64,000 bases of DNA from Neovahlkampfia damariscottae (lineage: Eukaryota > Heterolobosea > Selenaionea > Neovahlkampfiida > Neovahlkampfiidae): contig JABLTG010000065.1 in assembly GCA_016618085.1 (NCBI GenBank), forward strand, positions 32,997-96,996. Direction: 5' to 3'. Under the pieces are notes generated by a model, which saw only the letters and a list, made by a program, of their open reading frames with translations, was not told the DNA's origin and did not search any database. This document shows positions 33,589-45,800 of the stretch, piece after piece. The position numbers and the translations under genes are program-made. The first letter of the stretch is position 1. The number at the start of each line of letters is the position of its first letter.

Positions 33589-34311
33589 TTATTTAACTTG
33601 TTCAATTTTCCAAACAATCATCATTCTATACATGTAATAGATTATATTTGACATTGCAATCCACCAAAAAACTCTTTTTAAAAATGAAAAATTAATCAAA
33701 TAAAATATTTGATATAACAATCTGGATGATAAAAAAACAAAACAAAATCTCATTGCCATTAATTCTTCAACTTCAAATGCTATATAACCTATTAAAATAA
33801 GAATTGTAAAAAGTGGTAAAATATCCATAGTATCTTCATGAGCAGCTATAGCCCTTGCTCCAAATGAACCTTTTTTAAATTTTTTATAATGTTCTTTTCC
33901 GCTCTAAAAAAATAATTGAAAAATCAATAAATATTACATCAACATCTAAATCATGAAATGTTAAAGCATAAATAACCTTTAAAAGAAAATTAATTATTCT
34001 AAAAGAGATACTGGTATTTTTGAAATGAAATAAGCCATTATATAAAATACAAGACAAGAAAAAATTGGATAATGTTGTATACGTATGATTATAGAGACAT
34101 CTTGACTAAAAATTCCAAACTTTGGTAAAGTCGTTCCAAAAATACCTTGGATGATTTGAACTGAAAAAATATGAGAGTCAATACAATCAAATATGATGTA
34201 TTTATTCAACCAAAATGAAAAGGAAACAATTAAACCTCCTATTATAAATAAATCCAAAAATTGAAGGAATTTGTTTGGTTTTGATTGTTGGGTTTGTTCT
34301 GTGCTCTTCAT
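33589..34311 (-). CDS. MAPEG-like membrane protein
   Basis: Three exons. Start MKSTEQTQQSKPNKF at 34311. Splicing near 33975-34010 and 33905-33940 joins 'AYFISKIP' to 'VIYALTFHDLDVD' and then to 'SGKEHYKKFKKGSFG'. The stretch 'ARAIAAHEDTMDILPLFTIL' fits the MAPEG pattern (RAxxAHxNxxExxPxF) of microsomal glutathione transferase/eicosanoid enzymes, with Asp in place of the usual Asn. Several further helices follow ('FCFVFLSSRLLYQIFYLI', 'WWIAMSNIIYYMYRM'). The N-terminal third is membrane-spanning and not obviously MAPEG. The substrate is unknown and the family call moderate. It shares a 34-base bidirectional promoter with the gene at 34346. Confidence 0.6.
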
Positions 34312-34345
34312 TGGATTAAAATTATTCCGCCAATCAAACAGCAAA
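34312..34345. promoter_or_regulatory. Minimal 34-bp bidirectional promoter
   Basis: Only 34 bases separate divergent start codons at 34311 (minus) and 34346 (plus). The only recognisable element is CCAAT at 34330-34334, 11 bases from the plus ATG and 18 from the minus ATG. Both 5' UTRs must therefore be tiny or overlap the opposite gene. Confidence 0.6.
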
Positions 34346-35167
34346 ATGGATGAATTGAGTTTAAAGGAGGTTGTTGAAGTAACAGTGAATAATTCGATTG
34401 AAGCATTGGATCAAACAGGTTTATATTTGTTACTTCAAAGTGATCCGTATTTGTATCTTGAAAAATATGGCTCATTACTCACTCAAAAAGAATTCAATTG
34501 TTTTGAAAAAAATTATAAAGAAAATTATGAAGTTAATTGGTATTTAAACAAAAAAATTGGTTTAAATAATAATAAAAAAATTAAGAATCGAAGATTTAAT
34601 GCTATTGATTCATTGAAAGAGTATTTTAGTTTAGAAGAAATGAAACAAAGAAGACCAGAATTGTATTCTCAAATTTTAGGAAATTATTACAAAGAAAGAG
34701 GTGAAACATTTGATAAAAACATGAAAGTTTATGAAAGGATTTTAAAAAATTATGATTATTCAAACTTTACCAATAGAATTTTAGAAGATCGAAAAAATGA
34801 TGAAATTCACAATGAGAAAGATGAAATTCATGAAAAATCAGATGAAGAAAATGAAAATTTTGAATATTTCATTGAGAAAAATCAAAAAATTAAAGAAAAA
34901 AAATTACAAACAAAAGAGGAAAATCAAAAAGAAATTTACAATCTAAAAATAGATGATAAAGAAATTGTTTTGAAATTTGAAAAGAGTGATGTAAAATTAG
35001 ATAATGAAGATGATTACTTGATCCAATACTTTATAAGTGAAATGAAAAGAAAATTCATTGAGGGAGACGATAAAGATTTTGATTATTCAAAAGTTGATAA
35101 TGATGAATCTTTAGATGATATAAATCAAATGACAATTGATTTTGAAGAAAAATATTTTGAAGAATAA
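34346..35167 (+). CDS. CCDC97: CCDC97-like (DUF2052) protein
   Basis: Single exon, 274 residues from the ATG at 34346 (MDELSLKEVVEVTV). The family core is clear: 'KIKNRRFNAIDSLKEYFSLE' followed by 'EMKQRRPELYSQILGNYYKE', matching the NRRYxAL...YFSxExMxxRxPxLYxxYxG signature of CCDC97. The rest is Glu/Lys-rich coiled coil with an acidic C-terminus. CCDC97 associates with the SF3b splicing complex in animals; a splicing role fits an intron-rich genome but is inferred. Confidence 0.85.
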   Translation: MDELSLKEVVEVTVNNSIEALDQTGLYLLLQSDPYLYLEKYGSLLTQKEFNCFEKNYKENYEVNWYLNKKIGLNNNKKIKNRRFNAIDSLKEYFSLEEMKQRRPELYSQILGNYYKERGETFDKNMKVYERILKNYDYSNFTNRILEDRKNDEIHNEKDEIHEKSDEENENFEYFIEKNQKIKEKKLQTKEENQKEIYNLKIDDKEIVLKFEKSDVKLDNEDDYLIQYFISEMKRKFIEGDDKDFDYSKVDNDESLDDINQMTIDFEEKYFEE

Positions 35168-35201
35168 ATTTTATTCAATTTCCGCCAATAGATTTCTTCT
35201 A

Positions 35202-36947
35202 ATGTCTCATTCATTAAAAATAGTTGAGGAGAAAAAGATGAAAACTGAAAAACAAAATCCTCTTGAAAAAATTAAGAAAACCAAAAAGACTGAAGAAATA
35301 TTCAGCTTTGAAGAAAAAAAAGAAGAGTTTGATGAAAAATCAGAAAAAAAGTTTTTGTCTTTTTCTTCAGGTTTGAAAAACAAAACTTTTTTTATATTAA
35401 AATAGGTAATCCTGATGTTGAAGAAATCACAGGAAAATTACATTTGTATAAAAATCAAGGAAAGTTTGAAAATTTACCTTTGAAGATTGATCAACTTCCT
35501 GTAAAAAAACAAAATTCATTTTTATTATAAATTAGGAAAAAACAAGTTTATTAGTTGTTGTTTTAGCAGTTCCTTCATTTATGTCGGTTGTTGATTTCTT
35601 TAATTTTCTTGCAAGTTATTTAGATGATATAACAAAAATTAGAATTGTTAAAGATGATTCACCTAATCGATATATGGGTGTTCTCAAATTCAAAAAACAA
35701 GAAGATGCAAATATGTTTTATCAGGAATACAATGGAAGACCATTCAATTCATTAGACCCAGAAGAATGTAAATTACTTTTTTTATCACATATAACAATTG
35801 ATTCTGAATTTGATAATATAACATTTCAAGATATAGGAATTCCAAGTCCTAAAAATTTAGATGGTAAATTAGTTTTAAAGGAGAATTCAAAATTTGAAAT
35901 TCCAAGTTGTCCAATTTGTTTGGAAATTTTGGATTCAGAAACATCTGGAATTGTAACAACAATGTGTAATCATACATTTCATTGTCAATGTTTAAATAAG
36001 TGGGCTAAACCTACTTGTCCTTGTTGTAGATATGATCATGAATTATCGGAATCTGTTTGCTTTGAATGTGGTGAAAAAAAAAATCTATGGGTATTTTGAA
36101 AAATTGTTAATTAAATTTTTTAAAGGTTTGTCTTATTTGTGGATATATTGGATGTTCTAGATATTTAAAAGCTCATTCCGCAGATCATTTTGAAAAAACA
36201 AATCATAATTATTCTTTAGAGCTTGAAACAAGGTAGGAAAAAGAATATCATTAAAATTAGACGTGTTTGGGATTATTTAGGTGATGGATATGTTCATAGA
36301 TTGATTGCTTCAAAAGGTGGTATTACAGAAATACCAAGACCTAAAACAATGAACTCAGAATCAAGTGAAGTTTTTTCTGATGAAATTGTTGAAGTTGAAT
36401 TTGCCAATAAAATGGATTTCATCTGTCAAGAATACAATCAATTATTATCATCACAATTAGATTCTCAACGAATTTACTTTGAAAGAAAACTAAGAGATGC
36501 AACAAAAGACCTGGAATTAAAATTAAAAGATTTTGAAAAAATCAATTTAGAATTAGAAAATGAGAATAAGAAAAATATCAAAAGAGTAGAAGTAACTAAT
36601 AGTAAATTGAAGAAATTGAATGAAGAAAAAGATTTATTGAAAAATGTATTCTTTTAAAATTCTTATTTGTTTAATAGTTGAATGAAAATTTGATAAAGAA
36701 TCAACAGGAATTTAAGAAACAATTTGAATTAAAAACTAAACAACATGTTTTACAAATTGAATCAAAAGATGAATTAATACATGATTTAGAGTCTCAAGTC
36801 AAAGATTTAATGTTCTATTTAGATACACAGAAACAAGTTGAAGATTGTGATGATAAAGAATCAATTCAATCAGGTCAATTAATTGTAACAAAACCAAATG
36901 TTGAAACAACATCAACAAAAAAGAAAAAATCAAAAAAATCAAAATAA
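35202..36947 (+). CDS. BRAP: BRAP2/IMP-type E3 ubiquitin ligase
   Basis: Six exons with 30-45 nt introns; CCAAT at 35185-35189. In order: a BRAP2 RRM-like domain ('KIRIVKDDSPNRYMGVLKF', 'FYQEYNGRPFNSL'), a RING finger ('CPICLEILDSETSG', 'CNHTFHCQCLNKW', 'CPCCRY'), a UBP-type zinc finger ('CFECGEKKNLW|VCLICGY', 'HSADHFEKTNHNYSLEL') and a C-terminal coiled coil ending in a Lys/Ser-rich tail. An intron falls inside the UBP finger. The human counterpart (BRCA1-associated protein/IMP) restrains Ras-MAPK signalling and binds nuclear localisation signals. Confidence 0.95.
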
Positions 36948-36963
36948 ATTACAAAAGACCATA

Positions 36964-38530
36964 TTATTCTTTCAAAGTAGTTCCAAATTTTTGATTGGCT
37001 CTTTTTATAATATCCTGAACAAGATCTTCATAATCATCATCATTATCTTGAATCTTTTCAACTTGATCTAATTGAGTTTCATGTTTTTCTAAAATCTTGT
37101 TCTTTATGATAAGATGATGACCTAATTTTTGTGAATGATTTAAACCATTTCTTGGTGAAATTGTTGTTTCAGAATCACATGGACTATCAACATAACAATC
37201 AACATCTGTTGGAATATCAGTTGAAGTAGTTCTTGAATGTCCAGAAGATTTTCTTGATCTTTTTGAATGTTTTTTTGAACCAACTGGAATTGGTGATCTT
37301 TCAAATGCTTCATGAAGCATAATACCATCAGGTTGAATAATATGAAAGTTTTGATTAAAATCATTTGAGTCTTTAGAATTCCATCTATTGATTTCTGATT
37401 CATCCATATTTGATATGACTTCTCTTGGTTTTACAAAACTTGTTTGAACTGGTTTCTTCTGTGGTTTATTCGATAAATCTTGAAATAAGTTATTTTGACT
37501 TAACATTAATTTTATATTCTCTAAATTCCTTTCTGATTCTTCCGTTGTTGTTTCAGTTTCTTTTATTTCTCTAACCAATCCAGAGTCATCATCATGATTG
37601 ATTTTTTTATTTTGTTCTTCTTCTATTATTTGTTGTTCTGACTCTAATAATAACTCAGGTTGAAATTGAATTCCTTCTTCATCATCACTAAAAGTATTAC
37701 TACCAAAACTTTCATTTCTTTGTTCATTTTGTATTTTTTGTTGTAATTCTGATATTTGATGAACTTGTTCTTCATTTGTTTGTGTATCAAATCCTTCTAA
37801 TGTTGAAATTGTATAAGTCAAATTTTCTTTTTTAAAATTTTCTTCTTTGTCTTTACCAGAAACTCCTAAAAATATTTCTTCAAAATATTTCAAAAATAAA
37901 ACATAAATAGGTGTAACAGGTCTTCCTCCAACAACACAAATGACTATATTTGTCTCTGTCATGTGATTTTCTTCGGAATGTTCTGTAACTCTTTTTAAAT
38001 GATCAAAATATAATTTAGCTGTTTGTCTATTCACTAAAGGTAATTGTTGTATCAAATTTTGAATTTCTTTAATTTTTTTTGAGTCATCTAAATTTGTATC
38101 TTTTGCCACTTCGATAAATTTACTTTCCAACTCAAAAGTTAGTAAAGGTTCAGGAAGTGCTTTGAAATAATCCATCAATAAAGAAGCTATATTTTGACAA
38201 CTAATTGGTGTTTTTTTATGCATTTTTATAAAATCCAATAATTCACCTTTTTTGTTTGACAAATGTCAATTTTTTTTTTTTTTTACCTTTATTTGTTCTT
38301 TCTATATACTCTCGAACTCTTTTTTTACTTCCTGGTATTCTATACAAACCTTCTTCGTTTAAACCTAAATTGTTAATTTTTTTTTTTTTGTTACCGTATT
38401 TATTTAAGAAGGCTACTGATGATTTTACAATGAAAGGTATAAGTTTATATGGGTCAGTTTTGTTTGCGGCTTCTTCTAGTGTTTCACCAAATACTTTTGT
38501 TGACTTCTTTTTCTTCTGGAAAAAATTCAT
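36964..38530 (-). CDS. RhoGAP domain protein
   Basis: Three exons. Start ATG at 38530 (MNFFQKKKKSTKVFG). Introns of about 30 and 41 nt lie near 38365-38395 and 38244-38286. Spliced, 'FLNKYG|LNEEGLYRIPGSKKRV' contains the arginine finger (GLYRIPG), and 'IASLLMDYFKALPEPLLTF' and 'NRQTAKLYFDHLKRV' complete a standard RhoGAP fold. The C-terminal half is Gln/Ser/Glu-rich and disordered, with a basic patch 'KKHSKRSRKSSGHSRT'. It stimulates GTPase activity of Rho/Rac proteins to control actin. The 3' end is 17 bases from that of the convergent BRAP2 gene. Confidence 0.93.
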
Positions 38531-38803
38531 CAAGGTTTTACAATTCAATTGGTTGAAAATTCAACGATATTTTTCAGAGACTAAAATTATTGAATTTCGA
38601 TTATTTCAGAAGCAAATCATTTATGGGTCAAAATAAGTAAGTTGATTAGATTTAAATCTTTTGGGAAAGTTGAAAAAAGAACTTGGTAATTGAAAACAAT
38701 ATCTTCTTTACAATCCAACATTAATTTTCTCATTTCGAAATCATACCTGAGTCATATAAAAATTAATTAAAGAAACAGTTAAACGTCATCCTAAATAAGA
38801 AAT

Positions 38804-41698
38804 TTATTTTTTTAATAATGGATTGACATCATCTTCATCTGAATCAGATTCATCTCTTCTTTCAAAGCATGAAAACCATGATTTTCCATTCAATTTCTTA
38901 ATTTCTTTCTTTTGTCTTTTGATATGATCTTCCAATGATTGAATTTTCGCTTGAAATTCACCACCTTCATCTTTTAAACTAACTTCTTTCATACTGCCAT
39001 CAACAGAAACTTCTTGTGTAACTTTAGATTCCTTCAATTCATTTTCTAATTCATCAATCTTTTTTGAAAGAATATCATTGGTCAATATTAAATCTGAATT
39101 CTTTTTTGATTCATCTTCAAATTGTTTTTGAACTTGTTTCAAATTTTCATTTTCATTTTGTAAATCTTTGATCATTTGTTTGAATGAATTAATTTCAATA
39201 TTTTTGACTTCCATTTCTTTCTTTAAACTTTCTTCGCCTGAGTTTGAACTTTGTTTTACTGATTCAATTTGTTGTTTAAATGATTCAATTTCTTTTTCAT
39301 GAGTTGATTTCAAAGTTGCAATTGATTGGTTCAATGAATCAATTTGTTTAACTTGTTTTGATAATGATTTAATTTCTTTGTTTTTTGATTTGATTTCAGT
39401 ATCAAATTGTTGTTTATTTGAATCTAATTCTTGTTTTAATTTTTCAATTTTTTCATTCCCTTCTTGTTGATTTGATTTTTCTTTTTCTTCAATTTTTGTT
39501 TTTAAATCTTCAATTTCTTTTTGTTTTTCTTCCATTTTTCCATTAAATTCTTCAAGTTTTGTCTTTAAATTATTTGTTTCATTTGATTCTTTATCTTTTA
39601 ATTCATTCAAATTTCCTTCTAAAGATTCAATTTCTTTTTTTTTTGATTCAACTTCTTGTTGTAAATTTTTGATTTGTTGTTTCGATGATTCAGTTTCTTG
39701 TTTTAAATTTTCTTCTTTTTCTGTCATTTCTTGTTTCAATTTTTGTATTTTTTCATCTGCTTGTTGTTGTGTTGATGTTTCATTTTCTTTGATTTGATTT
39801 TTTAAATCTTCAACTTCTTTTTGTTTAGATTCAATTTTTTCATTGAATTCTTTCTCAATTGATAATTTTAATTCACCAATTTGTTTTTCAAATTCTTGTT
39901 GTTTTGTTGATAATTCAACTTTTAATTGGTCAATAATTTCATTGGTTTCTTTTTTTGAGTTTTTAACATTTTCCATTTGAACTTTTAAATCATCTATTTC
40001 TGCTTGTTTTACTTCTACTTGTGACGCAGCTTTTGATTTTTCTGTTTCAATTTCAACTTTGAATTCATCTTTTAACTTTTCAATTTCTCCTTTTGAAGTT
40101 TCCAACTCAGATGTAGCTGAAAGAACATTTTCTTTTGTTTCTTTTAATTCAGTTTCTATTAATTTCAATGAATCAATTTCTTGTTGTTTTTGTTCAACTT
40201 CTTTTTCTTTTTCTGTTAATTTTGAAGACAAATTTGAAACTTGAGCAGATTCATTTTCTTGTAAATCTTTTAACTTTTGTTCAGTTTCTTTTTGTAACTC
40301 TTCAAATGATCTATTTTTTTCTTCAAGATTTTTTGTTAACATTTCAAGTTGTTCTTGTGTTTGTGAAACATCATTTTTCAATTTTGAATTTTCTTCATTT
40401 AAACTATTAATTTGTTCAATTTTAGTATTTAAATCATCTCCAATTTGTTTTAATTCTTCAATTTTTTTTGTTTTTAAATCTTCAATTTCTTTTTGTTTTT
40501 CTTCCATTTTTCCATTAAATTCTTCAAGTTTTGTCTTTAAATTATTTGTTTCATTTGATTCTTTATCTTTTAATTCATTCAAATTTCCTTCTAAAGATTC
40601 AATTTCTTTTTTTTTTGATTCAACTTCTTGTTGTAAATTTTTGATTTGTTCNNNNNNNNNNNNNNNNNNNNNNNNNNNNNNNNNNNNNNNNNNNNNNNNN
40701 NNNNNNNNNNNNNNNNNNNNNNNNNNNNNNNNNNNNNNNNNNNNNNNNCTTCAAGTTTTGTCTTTAAATTATTTGTTTCATTTGATTCTTTATCTTTTAA
40801 TTCATTCAAATTTCCTTCTAAAGATTCAATTTCTTTTTTTTTTGATTCAACTTCTTGTTGTAAATTTTTGATTTGTTCAATTTTAGAATTTTCAAATTCT
40901 TTTTTTTCTTCATTCTGTTTATCTAAAGTATCTTGTTTTTGTTTTAATTCATTTTTTGATGATTCAATTTGTTTTTTTAAGTCTTCTTGTTCTTTAATTA
41001 ATTTTTCATTTTCTTCTGCTAATTCATCATTTTCTTTAATTTCGTCATCCAATTCTTGTTTTAATGATTCAAATTCTTTTAATTTTTCTGTTTTTTCATC
41101 AATTTCTTTTTTTTTTGTTTCAATTTCTTTTTCTAAATTTTCTACTTTTTCATTGACAGATGTCAAACTCTCTGCTGTTTTTTTATGTTCAGAAATTTCA
41201 TTTTTTAAAATTTCAATTTCTTCATGTTTTACTTTTAAAACTTCTTCAGATTTAGTTTTTAATTCATCTTCTTTTGTTTGAAACTCTTTTTTTAATTTTT
41301 CTAATTCTTCTGTTTTTGTTGATAATTTGGAATTTAAACCATCAGTTTTTTCTTTTAATTCAGATTCTAATAAAGTAAATGATTCAATTTTTTCTTTTAA
41401 ATCTTCTTCAATTTGTTTGATTTTTTCATCTTTTTCCTTTACTTCATTTTCTAAAACATGTTCGTGTTGTTTTTGTAAATTTTCTTTTTCTTGTCTTAAT
41501 AAATTGATTTCTTCTGATTTTTTTTCATGCTCTTTTTCAAAGTTATCATTTTTTTCTTCTTTCTCTTTTATGATTTTATTTAAATTTTCAATTTCAGTTT
41601 CAAGTTTCGCAATTTGTTCAGCGTCTTGATTTGTTTCAACCTTTTAAAAAAGTATTAGAGTTTAAAAAAAACCTCACTTTGCTTTCTTCTTCACTCAT
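38804..41698 (-). CDS. Long repetitive coiled-coil protein (contains assembly gap)
   Basis: Exon 1 (MSEEESK) starts at 41698 with CCAAT at 41716-41720. A 34-nt intron beginning GTGAGG leads to VETNQDAEQIAKLETEIENL and then about 920 residues of uninterrupted heptad-type Glu/Lys/Gln/Leu coiled coil. It ends in a Trp/Cys- and Asp-rich tail ('SWFSCFERRDESDSDEDD'). A 60-residue module (starting 'KNLQQEVESKKKEIESLEG') occurs at least three times at near-identical DNA level. An N-gap (40652-40748) falls in the repeat. The gap length as written breaks the frame; its true length must be 2 modulo 3. Probably a golgin/tether or cytoskeletal linker by architecture only. Confidence 0.8.
39498..39678 (-). 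repeat. Coiled-coil DNA repeat, copy 1
   Basis: A 181-bp stretch that recurs 972 bp away at 40470-40650 with, as far as can be seen by eye, no or almost no differences. It encodes the module that includes 'NLNELKDKESNETNNLKTKL'. Confidence 0.85.
40470..40650 (-). repeat. Coiled-coil DNA repeat, copy 2
   Basis: Second copy of the 181-bp module, abutting the N-gap at 40652. Confidence 0.85.
40652..40748. other. Assembly gap (97 N)
   Basis: A run of N between repeat copies 2 and 3. The assembler most likely failed on near-identical repeats, so more copies may be missing. Confidence 0.99.
40749..40877 (-). repeat. Coiled-coil DNA repeat, copy 3 (partial, cut by gap)
   Basis: 129 bp matching 40522-40650, i.e. 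the part of the module left visible beyond the gap. The offset from copy 2 is 227 bp if the gap size were right. Confidence 0.8.
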
Positions 41699-41790
41699 TC
41701 TATAATAAAAATTGTCCAATCAACAATGTCCGGTATTATAGCGTTGACAAATCAAAAAAAAAAAAAAAAAATACAAAAAATACAAAGTTT

Positions 41791-42687
41791 TTAATTCAAC
41801 AACAAACAAGTCTTTTCATCTTTTGAACGATTCATTTCGATACAAGGAAACCAATTTTCAGAATTTGAAAATTCAATATTCTCCAAAACTACGTTATTTT
41901 TTTTAACAGTGAATTTCAGTTCTTTAGTGTTAAAAGTACATGTATAAGAATCTCCTTTTGATGCTTTTGTAATACGAAATTTTGGTACAGGTTGTAAAGA
42001 AAGAGCAGTTCCTATTTTCTCAGTTTCTGTTAATCCAACAAAAACAGAGACTTCTTTTCCTAATGGTACTTGTAGGAATTGAAAAGTTAATTCATATGTT
42101 TTTTCGTTCATTGGCAAATTGTCTGAAGCGAAGATATAACCTTCTTTTCCTTTTTGTTTTGTCAAAGTTGAATCTGCTTCATTAAAATCCAAACCGGAAG
42201 TTGGAGTGTCTAATATAATCAAATTATCAATTTCTTCTTGTTGTATACAGTAAAAGTCTAATTCGTATTGAAAATCTACTTTTTGTCTTTTATCTTTTAA
42301 GTGACTTGATAAGAGGTTCAAATCTTTAGTTGGGTTTCTTAGATAATCCAAAATTAAAGGAAAGTATTCTGGAGACCTATCAATGAAATAAGCTCCATCT
42401 AAATCTGGTTTGAAGTTTCCACTTTGAAGCATTGATTTTAAAGAATTATCTACATTAAATAGTGTTGATTTTGTGGTGATAAATAATTTCCCACCAACAT
42501 TTAGTTTTACAATGTCATCATCTTCAGCTGGTACAGTTGATGCTGATACAAAGCGAGAAAATTTATCAGAAAAAAGTTGAAGAAAAACTTGCTGTTGTTC
42601 TATGGTGGCAAATCCAGCAAATTTTGAGTTTTTGAGAGCACTAAGATAATCAGTATTTTCATTGTGATGTGATTGTGAGCAGTTCAT
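41791..42687 (-). CDS. KCTD-like BTB/POZ (T1) domain protein
   Basis: Single exon, 298 residues. After about 58 residues the BTB/T1 domain reads 'IVKLNVGGKLFITTKSTLF', 'SLKSMLQSGNF', 'GAYFIDRSPEYFPLILDYLR' and 'ELDFYCIQQEEIDNL', a close match to potassium-channel tetramerisation-type BTB domains. The C-terminal about 130 residues are a beta-rich module of B30.2/discoidin-like character ('KTYELTFQFLQVPLGKEVSV'), not firmly identified. KCTD proteins oligomerise and often act as cullin-3 adaptors. No transmembrane channel is present. Confidence 0.88.
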   Translation of the reverse strand: MNCSQSHHNENTDYLSALKNSKFAGFATIEQQQVFLQLFSDKFSRFVSASTVPAEDDDIVKLNVGGKLFITTKSTLFNVDNSLKSMLQSGNFKPDLDGAYFIDRSPEYFPLILDYLRNPTKDLNLLSSHLKDKRQKVDFQYELDFYCIQQEEIDNLIILDTPTSGLDFNEADSTLTKQKGKEGYIFASDNLPMNEKTYELTFQFLQVPLGKEVSVFVGLTETEKIGTALSLQPVPKFRITKASKGDSYTCTFNTKELKFTVKKNNVVLENIEFSNSENWFPCIEMNRSKDEKTCLLLN

Positions 42688-42894
42688 CTTTTTATAGTTT
42701 TATTGAAGTCAGAAAAAATGAAGAAGAACTTGATTGGTTTACTCATTAGATTTTTTCACATTACCTAATTCTGGTGAATTGAATCAAATCCAGACATTCG
42801 AATGGACAAATTTGGACTTTTGGATACTCCAAAAATGCAGAACAATATTATCGTTTTTGGAAAAGAAGCATAAAGGGTATATGTTCACAAAGAT

Positions 42895-45800
42895 TTATTC
42901 TTCATATTCAGATTCTTCATCTTCAACGAAACTTTCTTCAAAATCTTCTTCAATCTCATCATCTTCAGAATCAACAAGTTCAACAACATTTTTGATCGGT
43001 TTTCTTGTTCTTGTTCTTGTAGAACGAGTATTATCGATGACAGTTTCTTGTTCTTCTGATTCAACTTCAAAAACATCTTTTTTTGGAGAAGGAGCAGGTG
43101 ATTTTTTCTTTTCATCAGAAATGATCAATTTTGGTTTTGCAAATGAAGTAATTTTTGTTTGCTCTTTCTTTGATTGCAACACTCTTTTTTTTGGTGCTGC
43201 TTTTTTTGGTTTCTCTTCTTCAACATCAGATCCAGAAAGTGAATGAAAACTATCATCTTTGAATTCCATTTTTTGTTTTTTGGAATCAGGAAGATCATCA
43301 TCTTCAATTCCCATTTTTGCTTGCAGCATTCCCAATAAACCACCAGTTTCTTTTTCAACTCTTCCTCTTTTCTTTGCTGGTTCTTTTTTTACAGCTGGTT
43401 CTTTTTTTACAGCTGGTTCTTTTTTCTTTGGTTCTTTTTTGACTACTGGTTCTTTCTTTGTTTTAGCTGTGGTTTTCTTTGTAGTTTGAGCAACTGGTGA
43501 TTTATTTGCTTCAGCTTTTTCCATCTCTGCATCTTTCTTTCCAATTTTTTTCTTGATTGCTTTTGAAACAACAGGTTTTTTCACAGTTTTTTTACCTGAT
43601 TTGAATTCTTTCTCAAATGCATTTTCGAAGGATTCATATTGTTTTTCTAAATCATCAAGATCTTTTAACCATAATTCATCTTCAGTTGTATCTTCCAAAA
43701 TTTTTAATTCTTTTGATTTTTCTTCTTTTTTCTTTTTCAATTGTTCAACTTTTTCAAGTGTAAGTGACCATAAAGGCATTTTTAACAAATAATTATAAGC
43801 AGATTGATCAGTATCTTCATCTTCATTCTCTTCTTCTTCATCCTCTTCTGATTTTTTCTTTGTAGCAGTTGGAAATGCATCATATTCTAAAAAATATTAA
43901 TATTTCAATTTCAAATACTCTTTTCTTTCAATTCTTTCAAGAGATCTGTTTTTTTTCTCTTTTTAATGACTAATGTGTTGTTGACAACTTCAAGAATAAA
44001 TCTAACTTTGTTATCAAGAATATCGAAATCCTTTTGGAGAAGTTTCAATAAATGTTTCTTTCTTTTAACATATGTTTCTTTTCTAATTGTATAGAAATCT
44101 TTCATTATTTCTTGAGGTGTTTGATATGTCTTGATGACATCATCATGATTGAACAAAGTCATATTTGAAAAATGAATGTATGAAAATAATTTCAATTCTT
44201 TTTCAATTCCACCTTTTTCTACTTTTTTCATTTGACTTTCTGTGAAATAAAGAGTGAAACTAACATCAGTATCAGTGTGATGTTCTTTGAAATCTTCAAG
44301 AGTTCCAGCAACTAACATCTTTTCCAATTTAATTTTATAATCATGTGTCCATTCACCAATTGGAAGTTCTGTTATCCATAATGTTGTGTCATCTATTTTT
44401 TCATAAACACCAACTGACTTATAAGTTCCTGATTTGAAAAATTCAAGTTCACCTTTAAATCCACGATACCAAGGAATCATTTCAATAGGATCCTCTCCTT
44501 TGATCATAGTTCTAACATTATCAATGACATCTTTTGGATTATAGCATGGAATTGATGTAGACCAACCAGTTCCAATACCTTCTGCACCACTTGATAGAAT
44601 TTTAATTGAAATATTCATTTTCTTACTTGATTAATACCATTGGAATTACAGGAACATAATGTTTAGGTTCAATGCTCAATCCATCTTCGTCCATATAATC
44701 AAGAACAGCATCGTCTTCTGAATGAAATAATGATCTTGTTATTTGAGATAATGTTGTGAAAATATATCTGGCTGACGCTGCATCTTTACCTCCTTCAAGT
44801 CTTGTCCCGAATTGACCACTTGGATAAAGAACATTGATATTATTTGAACCAACATAATTTTGAGCCATTTTTACAATTGTTCCACATAAAGATTGTTCAC
44901 CATGATGATATGCTGAATGTTCAGATACATAACCTGCTAATTGTGAAACTTTAATTTCAGCTTTGAGTTTTCTTTTAAAACAACCAAATAAGATTTTTCT
45001 TTGTCCAATTTTCATTCCATCAATTAAACTTGGGATTGATCTGGCATTATCATATCTTGAGAATAAAATTAATTCTTTGTTGACAAAATCTGAAATCTTA
45101 ATATTTCCACCTCCTTTTGTATCCAAAAATGTACCATTAACGTATGAATTTAACCAATCTTTTCTATTTTCAATTTTCTTTTTACTAAATGCTAACTCAA
45201 TACAATCATCAGATGATTCTTCCCATTTAAATTTAAGTTGATGAGTTCTCAAATCACCAAAATATTCCTTTGCTTCTGCAGCAGTACTTGTACCCAAACC
45301 TTTGTAATATTTCACATTATAATGTTTGATTTCATCTCCAATTTCATCTTGCCATGTTTGATATTCTGGCATGTTGAAGAAAATTTCTTTTTTATTTTTG
45401 TTTCTTTTGTGAATTGCTTTTACAATTGGCGTAATAAATTCCTTTAAAAATCCAGGAATTTTGAGTAATGAAGGCCAAAATTTGTGAATGAAATTGATAA
45501 CAAGTCCTTTGATGTGAGATCCATCTTGATCTTGATCTGCCATGATTAAAATTGAACCATATCTTAATTCTTTAATATTTTCTGTGTCATATTCTTTTCC
45601 ATGTTTTAATCCAATAATTTTTGTTATTGCATCAACTTCTGCATTTTTCATAATCATCTGTGCTGATGCATCACGAACATTTAACATTTTACCCCTTAAA
45701 GGGAAAACACCATATTTATCTCTGCCAATTACAGATAATCCTGAAATTGCCAATGCTTTCGCTGAATCACCTTCTGTTAAAATCAAAGAACATTGTGAAG

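Noticed and set aside
40646-41281. Long open frames on the plus strand opposite the coiled-coil gene, rich in Ser/Phe
   Set aside because: They are antisense images of Glu/Lys codons (GAA/AAA read backwards as TTC/TTT) and have no splice logic, motifs or promoter.
43125-43792. Additional frames within the topoisomerase II C-terminal tail
   Set aside because: Shadow frames of Lys/Glu-rich codons; the sense frame continues the topoisomerase protein.
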